Source of the DNA: Apium graveolens
Lineage: Eukaryota; Streptophyta; Magnoliopsida; Apiales; Apiaceae
DNA length: 64,000 bases
Assembly: GCF_009905375.1 (NCBI RefSeq)
Contig: NC_133647.1
Span: 175,521,939-175,585,938, forward strand
Direction of reading: 5' to 3'
In this document: positions 47,946-60,340 of the stretch, piece after piece
Layout of the letters: every line of letters begins with the position of its first letter
Numbering within the stretch: the first letter of the stretch is position 1
Made by a program: the position numbers and the translations under genes
Notes under the pieces: model-generated
What the model saw: only the letters and a program-made list of their open reading frames with translations
What the model was told of the DNA's origin: nothing
Database searches by the model: none

Positions 47946-50900
47946 TGTAATAACCCCAACTTTTGAAATTTTTGAAACACTGATGAATAGTAACTTTTTG
48001 CTGATGATGCTGATTAAGGAAAATTATCAGACCACGCTATATAGGAGTACTGTTATGGAAATTCTAAGATCGTATTAGTATTCCATAAAGTAAATGAGTG
48101 TATGTAAAGATCGTCAGAATCAAAATTCGAACACTTTGATTTTTCCCGAAAATCTACCAGATACCGAAAGAATTGAGTATAAGGTAACATGATTAAAATG
48201 ATTTAAATTCAAGGATTATAAGAGAGGATCATATAAGGAATATAAAAGATTGTAAAAGGTTTAGGGGAACCTAAGTAATGAGATCCCGGATATAATCCTT
48301 CACACGATCAACGTGAACGAGAGTTAAGCGAACCGTAAAACAAATAAATGACCAAGGAACAAACACATACAAGTAGAATGGGTAGGAAGCTTCCAAGAGA
48401 AGCTAAAATATGTGGTTAAAAGAGAAGGTGACATCATCATACCATAAGATTTGGATATGTGGCATGGAAGTGATGTCATCTAGGTGATGCAAGCATTTTA
48501 ATAAAGTAAAATCTAGATAGTTTAGCAAGGATCAATTGTAACCAAGCATTCTTTCACACATTCCAAGACAAAGCCAAGGGAAAAACTCATCTTCCTCACC
48601 CAACCAAAAAGCTCTCGGCCAAAACAAACTCAGCAACTTCAAACTGCCATATCTCCTTCAGTACTCACTCAAATATTGTGTTCTATAGCTCGTTGGAAAG
48701 GTATTGAGATGACCTACAACTCTTGTTCACAAGTCTCGTCTAAATAAGCATGGTAAGACCCTCATTTTTACAGTTATTTCAATCGGACTTTTAGAAACTT
48801 TAAAGCCTAACTTTGTGTTCTTGATTTCTTTGGAAAGATCAAGCTTGTAGGAGGCTCCCTAAGGCTTTCTAGCAACTTAACACCTCCCAAGGAAGGTATA
48901 AACTTCAACCCTAGCCTATAATTTGATTATTAGTGAGTTTGATGGTTAGTTTTCTAAATGAGAAGCATGGTCTTTGATTATTAGTAGTTTGATTTAAATT
49001 TGGAGTGATTTGGTGAATGAATCTTATTATAGTTAATAGAATTTGATTGTGGTTGGTTGAGATGAAGAATCTGGAGAATAAGGACTGTTATAGTATTATT
49101 TAGTTGAGTTTTTGATGTGTTAATGATTGGGGGTTGTTTGGTGAGGTTTTGGTGTAGTGAAAAAATTGGTAATCGCGTAAACATAGCCGTCGTAATGCCC
49201 GATTTATCCTAGACTGTTTTGTTCATAACATAAGGACCCTTGAACTCACTTTTAGGTTTTGACCATTGCCATGATTATATAGTTCATGTTACGAACTTCG
49301 TTTTGATATGTGGTTCGCTTAAATCCGATGTACGGTTTAGGAGAAACGACCGTTTTAAGTAATGGCGTTTCACGACCGAACCATTACCCCTCGCCTTACT
49401 TTGAAACCTTGGTTAAGGCCCTTAAATGACTAATTGGAATATGAAACAATTATGTAAAGTGTATTAGGCAGTTGGTAAGGTACTCACGAAAGAATCGCCT
49501 TAAAACCATTAATGCTTAATTTATTAAAAATGGTGGAGCCGAGGATACTCGAGCGACTTAAGTGAATCATTAAGCGTGAAAGCGAACGTTAGGACTCTAA
49601 ATGGTTAAAGTCTAGTTTCTTAAGCGACCGGGGTTTAATTCCGACTTATGTTGTTGTTCATAGGTTATCGGACCCACTCTAAGCTTAAGTCCATCCGGGA
49701 GCACTCAGACAAGTTTTCTACCCGCTATACTGTTGTTGTGATGTAAATATATTGATGCATTATCTTGAGATAAGTGCATGGTTGTTATTAGCAAATCTTG
49801 AGATATATTGGAACATGTTGATATGGTATATATGCATGTCTGTGTCATAATATTGATATCTAATTGGTGATTCAAATGCTTATAAACTGCATAATACCTA
49901 TGCTAGAGATAAGCAGTAGTTGCGTATACCCTTAGTATAGGGGACCCGAAGGCGAACATTTTCTAAACCGGGAGGCGATGTTCCCGAGTATATTATATAT
50001 ATATATATATTAATATTTTTCAAAACTATTAATCGAATAATGTTTATTCGATAGTTTTATATTATAAATGAATATTATTTTGAATATTCATTTGAGGACT
50101 TATGACTCCGCTTATTTTATTTAATGAATATTATTTTGAATATTCATTCGAGGACTTATGACTCCGCTTATTTTATTAAATAATATTCTTTATTTTATTA
50201 AAGAATAATGTTTCGATATTTCAAACTTATTTTTTATTATTAAAATAAAGATCATACTTTCGTATAAGTATATCTTTGGTTATTTATTATTCATTTCAAG
50301 TATGAGTTTTAAAACTTTTACTTCAATTATTTTTATAAGGATTATCCTTATGGGAATATTATTTAAATAATAATATTCAGATATTTCTAATATATCGGGA
50401 CTGATTTATTTTAATAAATCAACAGTACTCCAAACATTCTTAAAAATGTTTTCGAGTCTTCAAAATGATTTTTAAAGTTAGAGTGGACCCCAAAACTCAT
50501 TTTTATATTTAAGATCTTCCTTTCAAAGGGGATTTAAATACTCGCTCAAAACCTGGGGGATCCGGCTCTGTGGTGTATTTTACATTCGCAACGTGGTTGC
50601 TGTTTTGAGAAAACAATTTGATTACTTGCCCAACGTTCGGGAAGTAAGTCCATCTAATTGAGTCGGCATAAGCGACAGGCCGGGGTACGGTCTATCAAAG
50701 TGTAAGTGGCTGGGTGGCAGTCCATCAACGCGTAAGAGGTCGGGTGGCGGTCCAACACAAGGTCCTTATGTGGCCAGGGTGATGACCGTTGGGGGATTCA
50801 TCCATCTACTAGTAGAAAAGGTTACTTATTGGTATCTTTGCCTGATCAGCAAGATATCAGGTTTATGCCATGGTTTTCTCCTTTCCAAATTCATTGGATA

Positions 50901-51932
50901 TTGCAACTCTGTTTATAATTTTTATAACAGAGGTTTTTAAAGGAGTGAATGAAATGTATATATATAGGTGTATATATATATCGGGACTTAATGAAGTATC
51001 TCGTAACTTCATTATTTATAATAATATTTCAAAGATTGAATCTATTTAAATCTTGTCTTGTAGTCTCATCTATGTGATGAACTTTTGAAACTAATTATAA
51101 CTTGAATGGTGGTAGTTCAAGTAGTATTCGGAAAAGATATAAGTATATTGGAGTATATTGTAACTTCATCTTCTCAACTTATATCTATTTAATGATTATC
51201 TTATGCATGACAAAGATTTTCATAAAAATGTTGAGACAAGGTTAGATATACGAGATCACCTTGCAACGATATTTTATACAGTTATAAACTGGAAATCTGT
51301 GTATATTATGCATGGCAGAGTATTTTGAAGATTTTGAAAAGTATATATATATACTTAATATTTTGAGACTTGGTCGCGTTAAGATATCAAACTTGGTTCA
51401 TTTCTTCTTGACCAAGACTTTCATGAGTACTATGAGAATGCTCATATATTGTTAATTATTATACATATTATTTCGGTGGGCTTGTTGCTCACCCTTGCTT
51501 TCTTCTTTCATCACACAATAACAGATAGACATAATGAACAGGATCAAGCTCCCAATTCGCGAGCAGATAGGAAATGTTCCGCAGTTTTCTGTAGGCGTTG
51601 ATGCCGTTGTAGCTGAGGTAGGGTCTACCAATAGGCTAGGCTTTCAACTTTTGATGTACCAGACTTATGTATATTTATGAATTGTAATAATGGCAAAAAA
51701 ATATGTAAATTTATTCAGAAACCCTTTTGAGGTGTAATGACTTATAATTGTGGAATAAAATGACTTGTGTTTTTTTTGGTATTCATCTCTGAGACTATAA
51801 CTTGTGGTGTGTGTGTGCATATTGTGGGGTCACAGTATGCAGTAGTTGGTTGACTGTTAAGATTAAGTATTGATAAGGGAAATGGAACTCGTGACAACCC
51901 GAATCCCTGACCCCGAATTTGGGGGTGTTACA
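47946..51932 (+). repeat. 3' LTR of the Gypsy element (3987 bp)
   Basis: TGTAATAACCCC to GGGGGTGTTACA, followed by the TTTAC duplication. Ten mismatches to the 5' LTR in the first ~610 bases by eye, mostly transitions. Confidence 0.97.
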
Positions 51933-52654
51933 TTTACCAAGTCATTAAAAGCCCGTTTTGCAAGTTTAAAGGGTGGAAATAAGTCAGTGGTAGGTTAGGG
52001 TTCATCAGCAGAACATAAATTATATATAAGCTGACAGAATCTAGCAAAGTAGATAACATTCCTATACTCTGTCATCCTATCCCCTATAAAACCTATCACA
52101 GCACTTGCAAAATCAAAGTGAGTTTGGTTAATAATAGCATACCCGATGTGCTGACTCATTATTGGAATGGCATCAAAGTTGGAACACTTATTCCCGAAGG
52201 CTTTAGTGATACAGTCGAAGAAAAAGCTCCATTCCTTTCTGATATGTGCTCGTTTCAACTGTCCAAGCTTAGCCAAACTCTTCTCATACCCCAAACTGGC
52301 CATGAGCTGCTGTAGAACTGGTTCCTCCGGTGTTGAGAAAGTGCGGCCTTCTGGTAAATATAAAGCTTTGCGAACTGTTCCAGGAGTTACTACATGCTCA
52401 TCATCATTTACTTCGAAAACAATGCTTGGAGTACCAGTTGCACTACCATTATCAAAATGCCCAGTCCGCCAAAACGTCAGAACTTGTTGGCTTGAAAAGA
52501 CTAAAGGCTGGGTCAATGCATACCCAATTTCATTGTGGGCAAGAAGATCTTGCACAAAATGCAACTCAGATGGAGCTTCATCATGATTTAGGATTGCAGC
52601 ATAGTTGTTGGGAACGAATTTGGCTCCATCTATGATCAAATCCTTAGGTGCCAT

Positions 52655-54192
52655 GAGAATAAAAAATTGAGAATTAAGGTTACCTGTAAGGTATTTGATA
52701 AAATGTCTGTATGAAAACCAACGTCAGGAGATGAGAGAGAGTAAAAGTAAAGAAAGAGAGATAAAGTGTAAAAGTAAATGAAAGATTGTATAATCTTCTC
52801 TCTCTCTTACTTATACATGGTAAAAAAAATAACCGTTGGACACCTGTCAGACATGCAGCAATAATGAATAGTTAATGGGCACGGGAAAATAGTAATCATT
52901 ACTTATCACCTGCAGTTTTTCACGGAAAAACTGTTCCATTTATCAAGTAATCTCATTAATTGAGGTAAGTCAGTTTTAATTCAAAATTTAAACTGTTCCC
53001 ACTTATTTAATCATTTTCACTGCAAAACCAATATTCTGTAAAAATATTCAAGTGTGAGAATGACCAAAAATAAATAAATCAAGTAAACAAGTACTGATAT
53101 TTTAAAATCAGAACTTAATTTATCTCAGTAATTAAAGTGGTCATCAGAATATGGATATATCAGGATTTAAAAATGCAGCATAATTTATGCAATCTGACAC
53201 ATAAACTATTCATCTAAAACAACATTGAACGCCACAGTAATTTTCATCATTCATATGGAGTGTAAGTGCGTGCATTAAGCAAAATATCAGACAAAGAGTA
53301 AAGTTTGATTCACTTCAGTACATCTTAGAAATAAGGCATAACTAAGAACTTTACTAAAAATCTGTCATTATTCTGAAGTTTACTTTTGAATGAGTTCATG
53401 CAAGAGTCCACCTCAACTGTTTTGTGCTTATTTTATGCATCTTTTGAAATTCCATTTTACAGTGGCTTCTTAGTGTAAGTGAGTCACGACTGCTTATCAG
53501 AATTTATGCTATTATCAGAGTATTTCTCCAGTAATCGTAGAGTGTGAAAAGTCACCAAGAAAAATAATTATTTGCTTTTCTGATGCATATTACTTAATAC
53601 CAGCAATGCACTTGGGTCGTCCCTTCCATATCTTTACTCTAGATCTCAAAGGAGTACCTAATTTTTATTCCCTTTTCTTTTACTTTTTCTTTTGAAGAGT
53701 GAGGTTTATCAGCACTTAGTACATCCATCAGATTTACTAACATCAGAACTTAACAGATGAGAAGCATTATTCTAGTTTTTGACTTAGTAATAAGATAGAT
53801 AAAGTAAACGTGACTAAGCTCAATATCAGAATTTGCTTATGTCAATAGATTTCCACATAAATAATTACTTCTAACATGGGATCTCTAGTATGTTAAAGAC
53901 TACTAGGTCAGCATCTAGCACAGTTATCCTCATAGGATTGAATAGTCACAGAAACAGTCAGTTCACTATCAGAGTTTAGAAATTCACATCAAACAACAAT
54001 CAATACTTAAGCAATTTTCAATTAAGCACAGAATACACAAAGAGAGTAATTTCTGTAAATACTGATCATAAAGTCTGATGCATCAGAACAAAAGCTAAGC
54101 AGATTTAGAGAAAGACCTGAAACCATTCCAAGTTCATTTACCAATCTTGTAAAAGTAGCTTCACACAGTGGTTTTGTGAAGATATCTGCTAG
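52655..54192 (-). other. Copia-2 spacer between pol and accessory ORF
   Basis: About 1.5 kb without a long frame, rich in short ATCAGAACTT / CAGAATTT motifs. Homologous sequence lies in Copia-1 (34512-34745 and 60346-61424), so it is a regular part of the family. It may carry a splice acceptor or promoter for the accessory ORF; none can be pointed to. Confidence 0.7.
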
Positions 54193-56214
54193 TTATTGAT
54201 CTGTTGGAACAAAGTACAATTCCACTGTACCTTCATCCACATGTTCCCTTATGAAATGGTACATAATGCTGATGTGCTTTGTCATTGAGTGTTGAACTGG
54301 ATTACCTGTCATAGCAATAGTACTTTGATTATCACAGTAAATAGGGATTTTAAAATATGTTAACCCATAATCTAGTAACTGATTCTTCATCCAAAGAATC
54401 TGTGCACAACATCTTCCTGCAGCAATGTATTCTACTTCTGCAGTTGATATAGAAATTGACTTTTGTTTCTTGCTAAACCAAGAAACCAATCTGCCTCCAA
54501 GAAATTGGCAGCTTCCACTTGTACTTTTCCTGTCAATTTTGTAACCTGCAAAATCTGCATCTGAGTAACCTATTAGTTTAAAATCTGATTCTCTAGGATA
54601 CTACAATCCCATATCAGCTGTTCCTTTAAGATACTTGAAAATTCTTTTCACAGCTGTTAAGTGAGGTTCTCCTGGATCTGCTTGAAATCTTGCACAAAGA
54701 CAGGTAGCATACATGATATCAGGTCTACTAGCAGTTAGATAGAGTAACGAGCCAATCATACCTCTGTAATCAGTAATATCTACTGATTTACCAGTATCCT
54801 TATCCAGTTTTATTGCAGTGGTCATGGGAGTGGATGCACTAGAACAATCTTGCATTCCAAATTTCTTCAGCAAATTTCTGGTGTACTTGGTTTGACAAAT
54901 AAAGGTGCCTTCTTCATTCTGCTTGACTTGAAGGCCCAGAAAATAGCTAAGTTCCCCCATCATACTCATTTGATATCTTGACTGCATCAGTTTGGCAAAC
55001 TTCTTGCAAAGTCTGTCATTTGTAGAACCAAAGATGATATCATCAACATATATCTGAACCAGAAGTAAGTCCTTTCCATGGTTGAGGTAGAACAGTGTTT
55101 TGTCTATAGTTCCTATGTTAAATCCACTTTCCAGAAGAAACTGAGCTAAAGTCTTATACCATGCTCTTGGAGCTTGCTTAAGGCCATAAAGTGCTTTATT
55201 AAATCTGTAGACATGATTAGGATATTTGGGGTCTACAAAGCCCGGAGGTTGTTCAACATATACTTCCTCCTCCAATTCTCCATTGAGAAAAGCACTTTTC
55301 ACATCCATTTGAAAGACCGTAAACTTTTTGTGAGCAGCATAAGCCAAAAATATCCTTATGGCTTCCAATCTAGCAACTGGTGCAAATGTTTCATCATAAT
55401 CAATTCCCTCCTGTTGAGAATATCCTTTTGCAACCAACCTTTCCTTATTCCTTGTAATTATGCCATCACTATCAGTTTTGTTTCTGAATACCCACTTTGT
55501 ACCAACAACAGATCTGTTCTTTGGTCTTGGCACTAAGGTCCAGACTTTTTTTCTTTCAAATTCATTTAACTCTTCCTGCATTGCTTGCACCCAATCAACA
55601 TCTTGAAGAGCTTCTTCCACTTTCTTTGGTTCAGTCTGAGAAAGAAAAGAGTTGTAGAGACATTCACTTGAAGTAGATGTTCTAGTTCTGACACCTGCAT
55701 CATGATTTCCAATTATTAAGTCAGGCGTGTGTGATTTAGTCCACTTCCTTGCAGATGGAAGGTTTTCTCTAGAACTGGATGCTCCCCCATGATCCATACT
55801 ATCTTCATCAACATTTTCTGATGCTCCCCCTGAAACTATATTCTCTGAGTTGGATTCTTCAGAAATTAAGTTTTCAGAATTATCAGAACTTGGCTTATCA
55901 GAACTTGACGAATCAGAACTTGAAGAGCCAGATGTATGTTCTGATGCATCTTTAGATGTGGTTGTATCTTGAGTATGCTCCCCCTGCATAGGTGCATCTT
56001 TCTTTGGCGTAGTCACCACAGTTTCAATAACATCAGAGTTTAATCCATCAGAGTTTGCAGTATCAGGATTTAGACTGTCAGGATTTTCAGTATCAGAATT
56101 TAAGTCTTCATTTTCAAATCTCAGCTGATCATGATCATTGAAATCTTCAAGTCCAGTAATCTTCTTATCATCAAAAGAGACATTGATAGATTCCATGACC
56201 ACTCTTGTTCTCAA
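54193..56214 (-). pseudogene. Copia-2 reverse transcriptase and RNase H
   Basis: 54601-56214 is open for 537 residues: acidic Ser-rich linker (about 1-160), then reverse transcriptase with [40 protein letters not shown] (302-312) and the catalytic YVDDIIFG (389-396). RNase H follows (54193-54600) with SADTE-like STAEVEYIAA and ENQ-like motifs, up to FVPTDQ. Stops at 54601-54603 (TAG) and 54193-54195 (TAA) interrupt an otherwise continuous frame; sequence beyond the last stop still reads LADIFTKPL, the usual Copia pol end. Confidence 0.93.
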
Positions 56215-57444
56215 GTTATAGACTCTGAAGGCTTTTGTGGAAAGTGGATATCAAACAAAGATTCCTTCATCAACTTTTAGATCAAATTTGGATAGCTGTT
56301 CAGGGTGAGTCTTAAGAACAAAACATTTGCATCCAAATACATGAAAATACTTCAGATTTGGCTTCTTTTTCTACACCATCTCATATGGTGTCTTTCCTTG
56401 CTTGTTAATGAGTGTTGCATTCTGAGTAAAACAAGCAGTCTGCACAGCTTCAGCCCAGAAATAGGTTGGAAGCTTTGCTTCATCAAGCATTATACGTGCA
56501 GCTTCAATAAGAGTTCTATTCTTTCTTTCAACAACTCCATTTTGCTGTGGAGTTCCAGGAGCAGAGAATTCCTGCTTGATTCTATGGTCTTTGCAGAACT
56601 CTTCCATTATCAAATTCTTGAACTCAGTACCATTATCACTTCTTATTATCTTCACTGAATCTTGAACCAATTTATCCAGTTGCTTGACATGATCAATCAA
56701 GAGAGATGCAGTTTCACTTTTTGTGTGCAAGAAATACACCCATGTGTATCTGGTGAACTCATCCACTATGACCATAACATATTTCTTCTTTGCAATAGAC
56801 ATGACATTTACTGGACCAAATAGATCAACATGTAATAGGTGACAAGACTCAAGAATTGATGATTCAGTCTTGCTCTTGAATGAGGATTTCCTTTGTTTAG
56901 CCTTCTGACAAGAATCACAAAGGCCATCAGGAGCAAATACTGACTTTGGCAGTCCTCTCACAAGATCTTTCTTGACTAGTTCATTTATATTGTTGAAATT
57001 TAAATGAGAGAGTTTCTTGTGCCAATTCCAGCTTTCTTCAATTGATGCTCTACTCATCAGACAGATTGCAGAACCATCAGTACTTGTTGAAAGCTTGGCT
57101 TCATAGATGTTACCATGCCTGTATCCTTTCAGAACAGCTTTGCCTATAGATTTACTTACAACTTCACAGTGTTCTTCAAAGAAATCTATATGATAACCTC
57201 TGTCACAGATTTGACTAACACTCAGCAGATTGTGTTTAAGTCCTGAGACCAGAGCTACTTCTTTAATGATGACATTCCCAAGATTGATATTGCCATATCC
57301 CAATGTTTTTCCAAAGTTGCCATCTCCATAAGAAACACTTGGGCCAGCCTTCTCCACAAAGTCTGATAGCAGGGCTTTATTTCCAGTCATATGTCCTGAA
57401 CATCCACTGTCCAGAACTATGATGTTTTTCCTGTTGCCCTGCAA
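56215..57444 (-). pseudogene. Copia-2 protease and integrase
   Basis: 56371-57444 is open for 357 residues. Aspartic protease LDSGCSGHMTG (catalytic DSG at 12-14); pre-integrase region with zinc ligands H142, H147, C176, C179; integrase core with D207 (HVDLFGP), D270 (SDNGTEF) and E306 (QNGVVERKNR), the complete DDE triad. Frame continues to the reverse transcriptase part but has stops at 56371-56373 (TAG) and 56251-56253 (TGA). Confidence 0.93.
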
Positions 57445-58803
57445 TCACAAAGACCACTAATGATTAGTTTTAAGGACCCAGACTTGCTTGGATCCTTTGG
57501 CCTTATTAAGTTTGTTAACATTTGCAACGAATTTAACATCAGAGTTTATGTTAACATTTTTCTTATCAGAACTTACACTATCAGACTTTGAATCAGAACT
57601 TACACTGGAAGGAACAATGGTAACTTTCTTTAAAGAAGGTTTTATTTGATAATAATCATAGTACAAACTATGATATTCCTTACAAGTATAAATGGAATGC
57701 CATAAACTACCACAATGAAAACAAGGATTTTGTGGCTTATATCTAACAGACTGACTCTTAACTCCTGACTTTGAAGGTAAGGAGTTTATATTCTTATTCT
57801 TCCTGCAAAAAGAAGCCAGATGGTTAGAACTTCCACAGTTATGACATGTTTTCCTAGGAGCTTCAGGAACAGGATTATAATCATTGCTTTTATTCACACC
57901 TTCCTTTCCATTCCTATTTTTCCTAGGTGATTTTACCTTGTTTGCATTCTTAACATCTTTCAGCTTATGCTTAAGCTGCTTCTTCGTCATTAAGCATACG
58001 TTTACTTCAGTTGTCTTTTCCTGTTTTAGTTTGTCAGAAGTTAATTCTTTTTTAACTTCTGATTTCTCAGTATCAGACTTTACAGCTACAAACTTAACAG
58101 GTTTTAACTTTGGCTTTTGTTTAACAACTATAGGCTTAATATCTACAGTTCCTTTATCATTCTTATCCTCTCCATAACCTAAGCCCTCTTTTCAGTTTTC
58201 ACTACTTAACAAATTCTGAGTTGTTCTGCCAGAGTTAGTCCAAGTCCTGATAATCTCTCTTTCCTTTTCTAACTCATCTCTATCTTTCTGAGTTTGATGG
58301 AACATGACTAACTATTTTTTTAAATAATCATTCCTCTTTTTGCAAGCAAGATTTTCAAAAGTTAATCTTTCACATGTTAAAGTTTGATCTCTATAGCTAA
58401 TGAACATGGTTTTAAGATATCTTCTCAACTCATTAATATCATCAATATGAAAGGCATAAGTAGTTTGAGGTACCTTTAACTCGGCAGCTTCAGAACTGCT
58501 TTCAGCACTTGCCATATCAGCATTTGTGACAAGAGCCTTGCCTTTGTCACTCTTCACTTTCTTGCAATCAGGAGATATGTGGCCTTTCTCACCACAATTG
58601 TAGCATTTGACATTTGTATAATCTCCTCTTTCAGACTTTCCTCCTTTGCCCTCAGATTTTCTGAAGTTCTTCTTATCAGAACTTGCACCTTTCCTGGAAA
58701 ACTTCTTTCCCTTCCTGAACTTCCTGTATGCTATCTTTGTGATTCCTTTCACCATAAGGGCACACAGCTTCATCATCTCTTCATCGGCATCCGTCTCAGG
58801 CAA
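57445..58803 (-). pseudogene. Copia-2 gag C-terminal region with zinc knuckles
   Basis: Zinc knuckle CYNCGEKGHISPDC in the first part (58312-58803), then basic Lys-rich sequence and, in 57457-57990, CHNCGSSNHLASFC and a third, variant knuckle CFHCGSLWHSIYTC. A long gag with several knuckles fits Sirevirus-like elements. In-frame stops at 58312-58314 (TAG), 58192-58194 (TGA), 57457-57459 (TAG) and 57445-57447 (TGA), with no frameshift. Confidence 0.9.
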
Positions 58804-58845
58804 GCTTTCAGATTCTGAGTCATCATCACTATTAGAACTTGATGA

Positions 58846-59679
58846 CTAAGTATCAGACTTTGTGAAGAGCACTTTACCCTTGCCTTTCCTTGAGGTAACT
58901 GCCTTGGGGGATTCTTCTTCAGCCTTAAGAGTAACTGTCCTTGACTTTCCTCCTTTCCTCTTGCTTCTTTGTTCCATCTCAAGTTCATGAGTCTTGAGCA
59001 TCCCATAAATTTCATCAAGAGTCGTTTCATCAAGATTATAGTTGTCTCTTATAGTTGTTGCCTTCAAATCCCAGCTTTCAGGAAGAGCCAACAGGAATTT
59101 AAGGTTTGAATCTTCAAGATCATACTCCTTATCAACCTGTGACAAATTATTCAAGAGTTTGACAAATCTATCATATAAATCAGTCAATGACTCATTAGGC
59201 TTTGAGTCAAAGTGTTCATACTCTTGAGTGAGTATTGTCTTCCTGTTCTTCTTAATCGAATCAGTTCCCTGACACCTTGTTTCCAAGGCATCCCATATCT
59301 CCTTTGCAGTCTTGCAGTTTATTACTCTGTTTGACATTACATTATCAATGGCACTATGCAGTAAGTGTCGTACCTTTGCATCCTTAGCAAGTGAAGCGAT
59401 ATTTTCAGCAGTGTAATCACTCTTCTCCTTTGGTACAGACTTTGCTGTTTCACCTGCAACTGCAACTGCGAGCTTTGTTGGATTGTGAGGTCCTTCCTTG
59501 ATCCTGTCAAGATATTCTGGATCTGTAGCTTCTAGAAACATAGTCATCCTCACCTTTCATATGGGATATTCAGACGGTTTCAATATGGGAACTCTAATAG
59601 TCTCATATCGACTATGAATTTGTGTCTTTGGTGGTTCTTCAGTTTTGGTGGGCTTGGTTGGAGTTTCTGCTTCAGACAT
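58846..59679 (-). pseudogene. Copia-2 gag N-terminal region (UBN2/DUF4219-like capsid)
   Basis: ATG at 59677-59679 (MSEAETPTKPTK), in the same frame as all later gag-pol parts. Capsid-type region with AKEIWDALETRCQGTDSIKK, LTQEYEHFDSKPNESLTDLYDRF and LLALPESWD, conserved in plant Copia gag. In-frame TGA at 59557-59559 and TAG at 58846-58848. Confidence 0.9.
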
Positions 59680-59720
59680 GATTGTTTTTTGATCTTAAAC
59701 TGTTTGTGTGTTAACAGATA

Positions 59721-59733
59721 GGCTATGATACCA
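59721..59733 (-). other. Primer binding site of Copia-2
   Basis: On the - strand TGGTATCATAGCC, three bases after the 5' LTR. It matches the methionine-tRNA primer site except for one base (normally CAGAGC). Confidence 0.85.
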
Positions 59734-59735
59734 CT

Positions 59736-60340
59736 TGTTAGGTCACACACACTGTAGAGGGGGTGAATACAGTGTATAGCACAATCAAATCGAACTTTAA
59801 TAACTCAAGTAACAGAAAACAAACTTTATTCAAAACAATAAACTCTGTTACAGTATGGAACTGTCCTCTCTCAGTGATGAAGAAATATCATGAGAGTTGC
59901 TAGGGTTTTAATGAATAATCTTCTCGATAATGATAACACTTATAGTGTAAACCCCATGTCTGTGTTTATATACTACACAGTTACAAGATAATCGCTAATT
60001 AATATGGAATATAATACTGCTTCCTATAATATATCAATCAGATATCTTTTCTTCCAAGTATTCTATTCTTCATAGAATTCCTTCTTCATGCATATCTCTT
60101 CTTACGTTTGTCTTGATCTTCTTTTCCTTTCAATCAGCCACCTTCCTTATCTGAACGTTTCCTTTAAGTCCTGATATTATCTTCTGATAAATATCTCCTG
60201 AACCTTAAGTACTGATGACTTAAGTTCTGACTTCAGTATAAGTGCTGATTTCAGTTAAGTACTGATTTGTCCTGTTTAAGTAAGATCTGAAAACTAAACA
60301 TAAATCATATTAAACATGACATTATCAAATATATCTAACA
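59736..60340 (-). repeat. 5' LTR of Copia-2 (605 bp)
   Basis: TGTTAGGTCACACACACTG to ATATATCTAACA, matching 34751-35356 except for about 17 positions. Followed by the target duplication CAGGA at 60341-60345. Confidence 0.95.

Larger units (their letters stand above)
38373..51932 (+). mobile_element. Ty3/Gypsy chromovirus (Tekay-like) with 4-kb LTRs and decayed interior
   Basis: LTRs 38373-42362 and 47946-51932, target duplication TTTAC at 38368-38372 and 51933-51937, primer site at 42367-42378 and purine-rich tract at 47933-47945. Total 13,560 bp, inserted in the Copia-2 accessory ORF. Only patches of gag, RNase H, integrase and chromodomain are recognisable inside, and gag lies downstream of RNase H, so the interior is not collinear with a working element. 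LTRs differ by 10 bases in the first ~610 (about 1.6%). Confidence 0.95.
35560..52654 (-). pseudogene. Accessory ORF after pol, Copia-2 copy (split by Gypsy element)
   Basis: Starts MAPKDLIIDGAKFVPNNY at 52654. Parts: 51995-52654 (open, 219 residues: FWRTGHFDNGS, EEPVLQQLMASLGYEK, EWSFFFDCITKAFGNK, FCQLIYNL) ending in TAA 51995-51997; the same frame continues through LAKRAFNDLV to the Gypsy insertion at 51937/38372. After the insertion: 38145-38351, 37527-38114 (basic, Ser-rich), 36849-37454 (helical, Gln-rich, likely coiled coil around EKTQEKQQSQIDDILKNQ), a frameshift near 37,015, and 35560-36966 with a C-terminal conserved domain. Total would be over 1,200 residues. No transmembrane segment, so an envelope role is not supported. 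Function unknown. Confidence 0.82.
34751..60340 (-). mobile_element. Copia-2: Sirevirus-like Copia element with both LTRs and accessory ORF
   Basis: Two LTRs (34751-35356 and 59736-60340), target duplication CAGGA on both sides (34746-34750 and 60341-60345), primer site, gag-pol in Copia order (gag, protease, integrase, reverse transcriptase, RNase H), a 1.5-kb spacer, a long accessory ORF and polypurine tract. Without the Gypsy insertion it is about 12.0 kb. The extra 3' ORF and length resemble Sireviruses. LTRs differ at about 17 of 606 positions by eye (near 2.8%). Gag-pol holds ten in-frame stops, so it is not autonomous. Confidence 0.93.

Noticed and set aside
35560..52654. Accessory ORF as a retroviral-type envelope gene
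   Set aside because: No signal peptide, no transmembrane segment and no fusion-peptide-like region; the content is globular, low-complexity and helical.
54601..59679. An intact, autonomous Copia element
   Set aside because: LTRs, TSD and domain order are good, but ten in-frame stops and the Gypsy insertion rule out autonomy.
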